From assembly GCA_963281155.1 (NCBI GenBank), contig CAUJLY010000005.1:868001-932000 (forward strand): a DNA stretch of 64,000 nucleotides. Direction: 5' to 3'. Source of the stretch: Rhabditophanes sp. KR3021 (taxonomy: Eukaryota > Nematoda > Chromadorea > Rhabditida > Alloionematidae). Below the pieces are notes generated by a model. It was not told where the DNA came from. It saw only the letters and a list, made by a program, of their open reading frames with translations, and searched no databases. Positions 37,601-47,473 of the stretch are shown piece by piece. The translations under genes were made by a program, and so were the position numbers. Numbering within the stretch: position 1 is the stretch's first letter; each line of letters begins with the position of its first letter.

Positions 37601-38937
37601 ACAGAATCCACCAAATACTTAGAATCAGGAGACAATTCCTCCCCATAATGAGTAGAAATACCTTTAGTCATGTCTCTATAAAAATGAAATAAATAATAAA
37701 TAGATGGTACCTTTATACACCCCCAAAATAGTCAAACATTTCTAAATCAAGTTTTGTGGTATTGTGTCAAAGTGGAAATTGTAGTGAATCTATATATTTG
37801 ATTGTCTCTTTTTCAGGCTGATCAAATTGAAATATTGACAAAATGGTGTGGTTCATCTAAAGATACTCGTCAATTTGATGAAGTCGTAAAGGTGACAGAA
37901 TGCTGGGGTTTGTCGTCGATGAAACGTCTTGCCCACAGAATAATTATTGGGGCGGCGGGAGGTGGAATTAGTGATGATGGGGCGATGGTAGCTTATGATG
38001 CTTTGTCCACGATTGGATCGGCTTCTACCAAAGCAGGTAATTTTAATGAAGTTGAATGGGAGGATGTTGTGGGGATGGAGGAGGCTAAACAGATATTGAC
38101 GGAAACTATTTTGTGGTCTTCTAAGTACCAGGAGTTGTATAAGGCCTGCCCTATTAGATTAGGAAGAGCTGTTTTATTACACGGGGCAAGTGGTTCCGGC
38201 AAAACTTATTTAATGCGAGCTTTAATAAAAGAGGCAAATCTATTTACGATAACTGTAAACGGACCCGAATTGCTATCAAAGTATATAGGTAGCTCAGAAG
38301 AAAACGTCCGAAAGACCTTCCAAAAGGCACGTCAAAATAAGCCATCTCTGATAATATTCGATGAATTTGACGGTCTTGCCCCAAAAAGAGGCCACGATTC
38401 GACTGGAGTAACAGATCGAGTCGTCAATCAATTATTAACTGAAATGGATGGTGTAGAAGGAATGGATGGAGTTTTTGTGGTTGGCGCAACGACTCGCATA
38501 GATTTAATTGATTCGGCCTTACTTAGGCCTGGCAGGTTCGATCATAAGGTGGAATGTGTGTTTCCCAGCCAAGTAAGTAAAAATGATATGTTGCAATTAA
38601 AGTATGTTATATTTAGAATGAAATAGTGACCTTCCTTTTAAAATATCTACCTAAAATGGGAATGGTTCAAGAAGAAAAGATAACGCCAAATGACCTAGTT
38701 TATATTGCAACTGATATGGACAATTGGTCATTTGGTGAGATCAAAGGAATGTTGACGAATTGTTATTTTCTGGCCTTGAAAAGAGTGGATGAAGAGGATG
38801 AGGACAGTAAAATCGTGGTTACAAAAGAGGACCTTCAAAAGGCAGTAATCGAAAGTAGGCCTAAGAGGTTGGTGGATAAAGGAATCGTGTCAACAGTTAA
38901 ACATGATACAACTGGAACGAGGACGAGTTTGGCTTAA
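34653..38937 (+). CDS. prx-1: Peroxisomal biogenesis AAA ATPase PEX1
   Basis: Four exons (34653..34733, 34775..36358, 37817..38572, 38617..38937), all phase 0, encode about 913 residues. The C-terminal D2 domain is diagnostic. It has Walker A GASGSGKT, PELLSKYIGSSEENVR, Walker B IIFDEFD, and the run RGHDSTGVTDRVVNQLLTEM shared with PEX1, then LLRPGRFD. D1 around residue 440 is degenerate: Walker A is GSVGSGRS, with Arg for the catalytic Lys; Walker B is LLLLDNFD. The N-terminal region (about 1-170) corresponds to the PEX1 adaptor domain. PEX1 with PEX6 extracts ubiquitinated PEX5 from the peroxisome membrane. Intron 2 (1,458 nt) contains an antisense CRAL-TRIO/GOLD gene. AATAAA follows at about 38965. 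Confidence 0.9.
36320..36325 (-). promoter_or_regulatory. Candidate polyadenylation signal of nested gene
   Basis: TTTATT on the plus strand reads AATAAA on the minus strand, about 45 nt beyond the stop codon of the nested CRAL-TRIO/GOLD gene. It lies inside PEX1 exon 2, so the two mature transcripts would overlap antisense. Inferred from sequence only. Confidence 0.4.
36370..37671 (-). CDS. CRAL-TRIO and GOLD domain protein (SEC14-like)
   Basis: A single-exon 433-residue gene lying wholly within PEX1 intron 2 on the opposite strand. The N-terminal helical CRAL-TRIO-N region (DSVRKQLKQ...YRFVMAAERL) precedes a CRAL-TRIO lipid-binding domain (about 85-250; VRHIIDMDGYEINPF, YENYPELVTPVDIVRIAKWI). 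A GOLD beta-sandwich follows (about 285-400; CIEVETPKELAWYFKSEGD through GKYYMVFGNKHSW). This matches the SEC14-like/C. elegans CTG (CRAL-TRIO, GOLD) group, which carries hydrophobic lipids between membranes and may associate with Golgi traffic. TTTTTATAG followed by AGAC precedes the ATG, suggesting trans-splicing. The stop codon is only about 10 bp from the PEX1 donor site. Confidence 0.88.
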   Translation of the reverse strand: MTKGISTHYGEELSPDSKYLVDSVRKQLKQAIHPNYDTDFNVYRFVMAAERLHKKKDEIVKVAGDSLSNHLRIRKSLQLDTMADIPFEENPLFKKQFMPQGDIIDSTDIHNRILWYIEYATISVDTIAHGMRSSQSCILQFYQFEHMLKMINKQEAKTGKLSSVRHIIDMDGYEINPFTMLFVSSGTLTYYSQLFHYENYPELVTPVDIVRIAKWIHIPYKLAKAMMPTGFSERFRLLDDKYLQVLEEEINPKDIPVKLGGINETISCKGAKKLHEEEYWKPMMPGIIDTLEHLVVHARKNKVICIEVETPKELAWYFKSEGDVFFGVFYDSQNSIKSDEHLEKFDFEDTEMVYPWLKIAAKLVHEAGTIKLDRPGKYYMVFGNKHSWIAKRTIELGLQLRDATGIKKHSLDGSLQNATGGESIFKCLEAGFE

Positions 38938-39317
38938 TCAAAAAAATTTGTTGTGAAAAGTGTCAATAAAAATAAATACTGTTAATATAAATAACAAAAT
39001 ATTGTAAAAAGTGTCAATGCAAATATGTCAGCATTTAATTTATAGAATAGATTATATTTTAAATGTTACCATAAAAGTTTTTATCTCTTTTCAATTAAAT
39101 CTGTGTGTTAAAAAAACATTGCTGCCAAAGTGTGGAGTGTGTATCAATGACAATTGTGCTGTAAATATAAACACGTACATACTTAGTGTTTCTAAATATA
39201 AATGGTGATCTAAAATTTGAATGTGTTAATATAAGTAATGTTGAAGATATTCAAATATTTTTGAATTAAAAATGACTCATTTGCAGCCATAATTTCGTTT
39301 AAGATACATCTTTCATT
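38938..39317. other. Intergenic region between PEX1 and kinase genes
   Basis: About 380 bp, both neighbours on the plus strand. Contains the PEX1 AATAAA (about 38965-38970) and a TTTGCAG acceptor-like sequence about 30 nt before the kinase ATG. A 65-codon frame here shows no features. Confidence 0.5.
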
Positions 39318-40530
39318 ATGGGCCAACAAAAAGTACTTCCTGTCGATGCAGTGATCACCGGCTCATTTGGAACGTAAATTTTATCCATTTCTTTTCATCA
39401 TAATATGTTCTAGGTACACAATCAAAAAGTTTGTTGCCGCTGGTGGCTGTGGTGCAGTTGTACTCTGTGCGGATCAGGATGGTAACTCCTATGCTATGAA
39501 GACAGAAGTGTTTGACAGGGATTTTAAAGATGCGTTGCTTCGATTTGAGTCTAGCTTTAAAAAAGAAAACAAACGCTCGATCAGAGATTATAAAGTTGGT
39601 GACAATGAAGAGGAAAATGGTAATTCCAATAAGCAAGACTCTAATGAAGCTAAACTGAAGGAAGAGTTGAGAGTGCAAGGCTGCGGCCAAATCAATCCTG
39701 AGGAATTTAAGGAAGAGAGCAAAGGAAACAGACCCAAGCCTCTTTCTACTCCTCGCTTGCCTTTGGAATCTGCTATCTTGAGAACGTTGACCAGCAATCC
39801 CAAGACGGCTGAACACTCGCCTATCTGGGTCGATGATGGAATCTATCAAGATTTCAACTTTGTTGTGATGGAGTTAGCCGGACCTTCATTAGATTCCCTG
39901 AGACGTTCTAGAGGGAAAAATGGAGCTTTGAAATTGTCCTCCTGTTTGAAAGTCGCATGGCAAAGTCTTGAGTCCTTGAAAGCTGTTCATCGAATCGGAT
40001 ACGTGCACCGTGACGTGAAGCCTCATAACTTGACTATCGGCGCAGGACAATTTGTCTCAACTTTGTATTTGTTGGATTTTGGAATAGCCCGAAACTATAT
40101 CGGAAAGCCTTTTCCTGAAGAACCTTCCGAAAGAAAGAAAAAGTTTATTGGCACAATTAGATATGCTTCAAGAAAATGTCACGACTTGAAGGACCAAACT
40201 CCTGTTGATGACATTGAAGCTTGGGTTTACACTTTCTTTGAATGCATAGATCCAGACTGCATTACATGGAGAAGACTCGAACGCCTTTCCCAAGTTAAAG
40301 CTGCCAAGCATCAATTCTTCCTCACTGATTCCCCTCGTTGCAACTCCAAGAGGAAGATTCCCAGACCTCTGGACAAACTTCTCGATCTCGTCAACAGCTC
40401 TTACCTCTCCCAAGAAGTCAAGTTTGACTACTACGCTACCTTCAAATTACTCCGCGGAATCATCGATGAACTCAAGATTGACTTGAAACAACCTTTTGAA
40501 TGGGAAAAATCCCTCCGAGGAAGTAAGTAG
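39318..40530 (+). CDS. Tau-tubulin kinase-like Ser/Thr kinase (CK1 superfamily)
   Basis: Two exons (39318..39373, 39414..40530) with a 40-nt intron encode about 390 residues. The protein starts MGQQKVLPVDAV, with a Gly2 that could be myristoylated. The glycine loop is AAGGCGAVV, with Ala for the first loop glycine, and the ATP lysine lies in SYAMKTE. An acidic, Ser/Asn-rich insert of about 50 residues separates strand 3 from helix C. The catalytic loop is HRDVKPHN, the magnesium site DFGIAR, and the activation segment GTIRYASRKCH. The region YASRKCHDLKDQTPVDDIEAW is typical of the TTBK-like branch, greatly expanded in nematodes and often sperm-enriched. All catalytic residues (K, D in HRD, D in DFG) are present, so activity is expected. 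The substrate is unknown. Confidence 0.88.
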
Positions 40531-41018
40531 ATATAGTATAAAATATGAACACTAACCTATTAAATAATCTATCCTAATATTCTAATTTACTAAAATTTGT
40601 ATTCGATTGTAAAATTAACTAAGCCTATAAATTAGCTGTATTTATGAATAAGAATTAATAAATTAATCATCCACATGTACGTTTTTACCGATCATTTGCT
40701 GGCTATTTGCAAATAAGTGAGTCATATCTTTTTTTATGACCGTTGCAAGAGTCTCATATATGGGGTGATTGGGTGTTAGTGTAAGGACACAAAATACACC
40801 TGAAACAGTCTCTTAATATTCCGAGTCTTTTTTTACTCGATGATCTACAACATGCTATGGGGTGTCGATATTGCCACTTAAACACTAATTGTGTGAAGGT
40901 ATTTAGCCAACACTTGAACCAAATTTTGTGTTGGTATTGTAATGATTTATCAAAACCTAACATATCAATAAAATTCTTATGCTTATTTGTGTATTGTCTT
41001 TAAAAAATGCATATCTTT
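40531..41018. other. Intergenic region between convergent genes
   Basis: About 490 bp between the kinase (plus) and the channel (minus). The 69-codon minus-strand frame at 40754-40963 is unsupported. No RNA gene was recognised. Confidence 0.5.
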
Positions 41019-42829
41019 TTATTCAGTTGTTTTTAACAAAATTATATCCTCTGACTCGAATCCATATGGCTTTGATACATAAATGTGATAATATACTGCT
41101 ATACTGAGAGCAAACAAAATAGGCAACAAAATTCGACATACTTTATCTATTGAGGAAGATGAGTTTTTGTGTATTCCCAAAGGATCTTCCTTGACGTTCT
41201 GAAAGTGGTGTGTAAATGTTTTTAGAACTATCTTAGCCTACCATATTTATTAGCCAATGATATACACTCCAACCTATAGAATCTTTTCTGAATTTATCTA
41301 TTGAAATGGTGTAATTAGTTGGACATGACGTGTTAGAAGATATTTTGCGATGATTTAAAGGAGGTGTTTTGCTAGCTTTGTGATAAATTGAATATCTACC
41401 ACCATCTCTCCTTGACAACTTCTTTTTACCACTCTTTTTGAGACGCCTATTGAAAGTTGTAAGTTTTTTAGCTTCTTCGTCTTCTAAGACTGTATCTAGG
41501 AGAATGTTATTTTTTATTAAACTGCTTAAGCCGGCTCGTAAAGTTTCATTTGTTGGTTCCTTTTTCTGGCCAGGTCTATTATGGTGTCTACTTCCCATTC
41601 CATTTCCTTTAGGTAGGTTATTTATGAGACTCCGAATCCGTTCTTTCTGTAGGTCTTGGTCATCGGTATGGTATTTAGTTGTGCAGTGTACGGCAGTAAA
41701 TTCAATTATACAAACAAACAAAGCCACATAGCACATACTAATGTACATATCCAAAGCTGTAGGATAATTAACTTTGGGCGAGTCTGCCTTTGAATCCAGT
41801 GATATTAAAGTCATTGTCAAGAAACTTGTCGCACCAAGGGCAATTCTGTCGCCTGTTGCTTCTCTATTTAGAAACAATGAAATCCATGATAACAAAACAA
41901 TCAAAGTACATGGGACATAATAGTTGATCAAATAATAGCCTATATGCCTTGAAAGATAAAATCTCACCTCTAAGGTTGAAAAGTTTTTGTTTTCTTGAAT
42001 AATGGTATTGTTTAACAATTGATAGCCCGTTAACTCAAACTGAGGTAGCTCTTTCAGGGATTGAATGTCAAAATTTACTCCTTTTGTTTCTTCGTTTCTT
42101 TTCCATTTCAAAATAAGTTGTTTTGAATCATAAGCGAAGCTTCCTATAATAAGTTTGCAGACTTGTCTGTCTAAAGGAAATCTATCTAAATTCATTCGAA
42201 CTTTTGCTTTGATTGTTAGACGAGAGGAGTATAAAATTCGGCCATCGTGAGATAATCTGACTAACCGATTTGGAGTGGTGAATTTGTGAAGAAATGAATC
42301 ACGACCGTTCCTGAAGTAGACATCTGGTCTCCATACCTAATTGATATTTGATTAATAAATTTGAAAATATATCACAATTTACCTTATCAAGCATAGACAT
42401 ACCCAGCGACAAAGTTTGGTGGGTATTATTTTTAAACTTTAATCTTGTATCGCGCCAAGTTTGTCGAAAATAACAATCAAAGGTAAAAGTCTACAAAGAA
42501 AGTAAAAAACAAGGAATAACAAAAATTACATCAGTCATTTCACTAATTGGACCCATTGTTCTCACAAAAATATCAATATAAACTCTTGTCTTCTTTTGTG
42601 ACCCAAATTTCGGATGTAAAAATTTATTATAATCTTTTAGAATGTCATCCAAAAGTTTGGTTACTTCTTTATTATTTTGAACTCCGGCATATTTAAAGGA
42701 ATCCAATTGACTTGCTGTTTTGTTAGGTATAATATCGTCTTGATGTCTATGTTTAACAGTAAAATGCTTGGATGTTTCGGTTAAATAGATAAAAAAGAAA
42801 ATATAGGAAACTAATAATATTGCTTTCAT
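41019..42829 (-). CDS. Cys-loop ligand-gated ion channel subunit, GABA-A-like
   Basis: Four exons (42530..42829, 42383..42490, 41242..42336, 41019..41198), introns 39, 46 and 43 nt, all phase 0; about 560 residues. A signal peptide (1-19) and extracellular domain carry VRTMGPISEMTD, TFDCYFRQTWRD, MLDKVWRPDVYFRNG and RLVRLSHDGRILYSSRLT, as in GABA/glycine-type receptors. The loop reads VRMNLDRFPLDRQVC: the first of the two disulfide cysteines is Val. M1 is YYLINYYVPCTLIVLLSWI. M2 is preceded by REATGDR instead of the anion-channel PAR and reads IALGATSFLTMTLISL. M3 follows KVNYPTALDMY, a basic cytoplasmic loop follows, and M4 is in the last exon. It resembles the GRD/LGC-37 branch, but ligand and ion selectivity cannot be assigned. 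Confidence 0.88.
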
Positions 42830-43700
42830 TTAAAATGATACTTTTTAACTTTTGAAGTGTTAAAAGATTTGGGTAAAGATAACTATCTATGGCGTGTTTT
42901 ATTCCCTATTGGGTTGAGTCTGATTAATGATTAGATTTGATGGCACAGTGATTCATGCATTAACAATATTATTCATATTATATTTTGTAGAGGAAATAAT
43001 AATTCGTGTATAACATTGCTTCATTTATAAAAGTTACTTTTGTGTTTATTCAATTTCCTAACTTTAATCACATCAAACATAATATGCACCTATCTATTAT
43101 TTTTGCCAGGTATCACTTTACCCTATTTCAAATGCAAACACATATAACAATAACTATTATACAATAATTGGGGTCGAAACTTATACTCTTCTCTATTATT
43201 AACTATTTTACTAAAACCAGTAACACCGAGCTGTTCTATATTTGCAATCTTTTCTTGAATAAATTTTTTCTTTATTAAAATCTTCTCTTTATTAATCACT
43301 TTTATTGTATCGTTACCTATAATATTCTTTTCAATGAGTATATGCTTGTGAACAACAAGCACCTTCTTTCCCCTCTGTTTTCTAATTATTATTTTTTGTC
43401 TATCTTGCTATATCGTCTCATGCTCGCCATGGGTCTTGTAAAAAAGGTCTGAAAAAGGATTTGCAGTATACTTTTTTGTGGTCTTATCGATGCTAAAATT
43501 TCTCGGTTGTTTAAGGAGTCATATAGAGAGATATTTGTGTGATCTACGGCCTATTTGCTCTTCCTAATATCATTAAAATCGAAATGTTTTCTAGCAATCT
43601 ACCTTATTTTTTTAATCATTTTAGGAATTGAAAAATAATAATGAAATCACGTTGAATCAAATTTATTGAATGAAGTTTACGCATTTATCTTGTAATACAA
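42830..43700. other. Intergenic region upstream of the channel gene
   Basis: About 870 bp. It contains a 79-codon minus-strand frame at 43123-43362 rich in Ile/Lys with no recognisable domain, probably chance. The 3' end of the LACTB gene lies at its right border. Confidence 0.5.
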
Positions 43701-46186
43701 TTAAGCTGAATTGAAGATTTCCGCAATTTCCAATGCCAAGTTAGTTAGTGATCCAGAACAATCCTGCAGATTAACTAGTAATGCAACGACAAGGTCATTT
43801 TCTTTATTTCCATTTTCATCTGGTTTAATGAGTAAGATTGAGCAAGCTCCCGACCCTGCTCCAGTGTGATACCAATATCCTGATCTTTTGAAACTTTGTT
43901 CGCCACTATATTTACCATTAAAGGGGTAGTTTACAAAGCCGAGACAGTAGAAGTTGTCCATTTTTGCTGTTTGGTTGCTGAATAAGTTGGTTGCGGTTTC
44001 TTTGGTTAATAAAGCATGCTTGTCATCAATGCTGCCATTAAAACTATTCAAAACTGCGTTCCCAAACTTCAATAAATCTGTGGATGTTGATAAAATACCG
44101 CCACCAGCAATTTTGTAACTATTATTAACTTCCGGAGTATTTTCTAAACCTTTTCCATTTCGCTTGTAAAATTTGGCTCTGTTACGAATAATCTTATCAT
44201 TAACATCAATGTAACTTTCATTCATACCCAGTTCAATAAACAATTTCTTTATGAGAACATCAAAATTTTCTTTGGAAACTTCTTCCAAAACGTGACTGAG
44301 AAGGCAAAATCCGTGAGTTGTATAGTTAAATTTGGTGCCAGGTTCACAAAGTAATTCGTCATTTTTGAATAGCTCAAGTGCATCACATACTTTATCGTAT
44401 TGCTTATTTAGCAAAAATTCTTTATCTCCCAATGGCTTCAAATCGTGACTTTTGTCCTTTTCATTCCTGTCAATATCTTCTTTCTATAAAAAGAACAAAC
44501 ATATAAACATATTTAAAAAAGATTTGGAATGTAAATATATTATGTATATTGCTTGTCCTTTAATCCTTTGCAATAAATAGATCATAAACAACTCATTTCT
44601 TCTTATCAATTATCCCACAACATCTTGTGATGTTTACTAGAATGTGATTTGGAACCGCGTCTATTTTATTTTTTATCACAAGTTAATTATTATAAAGCTC
44701 TTTAATTAGGCATTTTAAAATATCTTTTGACAGTTACAAAGCCCTATGAAGTATGTTAATTTCATCTAATACTCTAAATGTCGAGAAAACGTTTTTTAGT
44801 GGCTTCCTCATTTGAATAGGTATATCTTTAATTATTTTTACAACCTAGACTGTTACATAAAGCAGTCGTCTCAAACAACCTTTACACTATTCTTATTAAC
44901 TTCCTTTTGCAACTACATAATTCGCTTTGTTAACTTAAATATGCCTTGGTAACGTGTACTTTGTCGCATAAACTAACAATTGTTCTTTTCTAATTAACTA
45001 TTTCAAAATATTTTCAGATAATGAATAAAGCTCTATTAACAACCTTCGCTTCATCTAAGGCTATTATTCCTCGTATGGTACAGACAGCTAATTACCATGA
45101 GAAGGTAATTGATCATTATGAAAATCCTAGAAATGTTGGTTCATTGGATGCTAAGGATAAGAATGTTGGAACGTAAGTCTTTTAATAGCTCAATATAAAT
45201 AATGTACTCTTCTTCAGAGCAATTCTTGGAAGTCCGGCATGCGGGGATCTAATCAAGCTTTCAATAAAGGTTGACGACAACGGAAAGATCATTGATGCCA
45301 AATTTAAAACCTTTGGTTGTGGATCAGCAATTGCCAGTTCAAGTTTGGCAACTGAATGGATAAAAGGAAAAAGTGTTGACTTCGCTAGTAAAGTAACCAA
45401 TCAACAAATTGCGAAGGAACTATCTTTGCCTCCAGTCAAATTGCATTGTTCAAGTAAGTTGATAGAAGACATTCATACTAATTTACGTTTAATTTGTTTA
45501 GTGTTAGCTCAAGATGCCATTCAAGGTGCATTGGAAGATTACAAGAAAAAACAAGTGACTGCTGAAGCCAAGTAAACGAATTTTTGAAATAAATGTCAAA
45601 ATATTAAGATAGCCTCCGATATTTTTAGTACGTGTGTGCACATTATTATTTCTGTGTTATTCGAATAAAATTTTATGTAATTAATTACCTTTACGTAATG
45701 TCTGATTCCTGAAGTATGGCTTAGAAGTTGCCTGCATGTAATAACAGAGTCTTTGCCTTCAAACCTTGGTACTGGGTAATTTGGAATGTATTCCTGAAAA
45801 ACAATTTAGCAAAACAAAAGGATATCAAAACGTACGAGAATATTTTTATCCAAATCTAACTTTCCTTGATCCATTAATTTTGCGGCGATAACTGCTGTAA
45901 TAGATTTACTGATGCTAGCAATCCTAAAGACTGAATCTCGAGTACATTTAGTTAAGTTCTCAACATCAGAACATCCTACACCTGTTGCATAAATTATCTT
46001 GCCACCTTTGCTAACAGCAACGGAAATGCCCGGAGTACCAGACTTGTGACAGAATGTAACCAAAGATTTAGAAGCAGCTAACGTTTTTGAGAAAGTCCTA
46101 GGAGCAATAACATTCTCTCTACGCTGATCATTGTTAAATGATGAAGAAACGAAGGGAACTGCGACTAGTAAACGTGCAATTTTCAT
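43701..46186 (-). CDS. LACTB-like mitochondrial serine beta-lactamase-fold protein
   Basis: Three exons (45836..46186, 45689..45793, 43701..44483), phase 0 throughout, give 412 residues. The active-site SxxK motif is SISK (within FRIASISKSITAVIAAKLMDQGKLDLD). SHTSGIRHYVK ends exon 2. Exon 3 has LFKNDELLCEPGTKFNYTTHGF, NRARFYKR and NSYKIAGGGILSTSTDLLKFG, all characteristic of LACTB. LACTB forms filaments in the mitochondrial intermembrane space and influences lipid metabolism; its penicillin-binding-protein-like fold acts as a serine hydrolase. The start is preceded by TTTTTTTTAG, a likely trans-splice acceptor. The 1,205-nt second intron (44484..45688) contains the complete ISCU gene on the opposite strand. 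The protein is shorter than vertebrate LACTB because the charged insert after SHTSG is brief. Confidence 0.88.
45021..45575 (+). CDS. iscu-1: Iron-sulfur cluster scaffold protein ISCU
   Basis: Three exons (45021..45172, 45218..45453, 45502..45575), introns 45 and 48 nt, encode about 153 residues. A basic/hydroxylated N-terminus (MNKALLTTFASSKAIIPRM) is a likely mitochondrial targeting peptide. The IscU core follows with cluster-ligand cysteines in SPACGD, FGCGSAIASSSLATEW and KLHCS, and the LPPVK chaperone-binding motif (recognised by HSC20/HSPA9). ISCU assembles 2Fe-2S clusters with NFS1, frataxin and ferredoxin in the matrix. ATATTTTCAG followed by ATA precedes the ATG, which suggests trans-splicing. 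AATAAA follows the stop at about 45588. The gene is wholly inside a LACTB intron, antisense to it. Confidence 0.95.
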
Positions 46187-46489
46187 AATTACTTGCCTTT
46201 ACTAAAAAAAATTTGCTGTAGTTTAAAAGAGACGTCTTTCCAGACTACAACGTACAATTTTAAAACATATACTTTATTTGTACATTACAAGAATTAAAGG
46301 TCATCTTGATAATAAGCAATTATTTAAAAGCAAGGCAATTTTCATTATGATTAAAATTAAATGGTGTTCTTTCAACATAAAATATGCGACTCCAATCTAT
46401 TGTGTCACTAATACATTTTAATTATCAAAGCATGTCAGTGTTCTTCAAAAGAAATTATTGACAAAAGATTTATTATGTTCGATGAATAT

Positions 46490-46981
46490 TGTTAGATGGT
46501 TCTGTTGATAAATTTAAATGTAATTACAAAAATGAAATGGCACTTCAGCAGTATTACTGCGAATTGGCCAATCAAGAATTTTATGATCCCAATGAAGGCA
46601 GTTATTATGAAATGGAAGAAGTTAAAGAAGATGAAATCCACGTTATCAAATTGACTGGCTTAGACATATCGTGTTCACCAGTTGATTTAATGATAGTTAC
46701 ACAAGCCAAGGGGTATTTCCAATGTGTGCTGACACCCCTGATCGTGGTCATGGAATTTTCGCCTTTAATGATTCAATTAATTTCCGCAATTTTAAACACT
46801 TGCTTAACAATATAAATGTTATCCCACTATCAAATGTAAGTACTTTATAATTATAAATGTTGCTTATTTGATTTACTTTTAGAATACTTTCACATATTTC
46901 AATATCTCTTATGATGAAAACATGGTCCAACGATTTTATAGTGATATGGAGATATCAGCAGATCTGTTTGCCAGAATTTGA
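46490..46981 (+). pseudogene. Orphan exon pair, unrecognised protein, frame broken
   Basis: An open stretch starts after an acceptor-like TTGTTAG (about 46488-46494) and reads DGSVDKFKCNYKNEMALQQ through HVIKLTGLDISCSPVDL. Near 46710 the protein-like reading shifts frame to QGVFPMCADTPDRGHGIFA and continues to IPLSN at 46835. A clean 47-nt GTAAGT...TTTTAG intron joins it to a final exon (46883..46981; NTFTYFNISYDENMVQRFY) with a stop. The frame change has no intron and no upstream ATG exon was found. I do not recognise the family. It is either a decaying gene or an intact one with a sequencing indel. Confidence 0.45.
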
Positions 46982-47473
46982 TTTATTTATGTTTAGACTC
47001 ACATAACTTTAATATAAACAAATTTACAAACCATACATTTTAAAGAACTTTTATACATTTATTTCCACCATTGAGTTTTCATGTATATTCAATTAGTATA
47101 AAAATAAAACCTTTATCTAATTTATTATGTGTGCTACTTCGATACTTTTTAATGCCTTTAAATGTGCATAACTTGAAGGGCTGCACCAAAAGCTTAAAAC
47201 TTGACATCAAATATGAAACTTTGGCAATCTTGTGATATTTAGTTTCATGTTATCACAAGATCTTATTTCGTTATTAACACACTAAGTTCCATTTCATAAA
47301 TAACTTTCAAGTTCTTGTCAATTGAATTTTAAAACTTGAAATCTTCTATTGTACAACGTTAAATAAATCACATCAAATTCGAAAACAATATAATTAGTCA
47401 GACATGAAGAAACTTGGTTGTTAAAAAAATTTATTATTAAAAAGGCAGCTATATTATATTTGAAGTTGTTAAT
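46982..47473. other. Intergenic region between convergent genes
   Basis: About 490 bp of AT-rich sequence with no open frame or RNA gene recognised. Confidence 0.5.

Noticed and set aside
44525..44546. Sequence resembling mature miR-1 (TGGAATGTAAA then TATGTA) inside the LACTB long intron
   Set aside because: The flanks do not form a convincing hairpin with a miR-1-like opposite arm, and the middle of the mature sequence differs.
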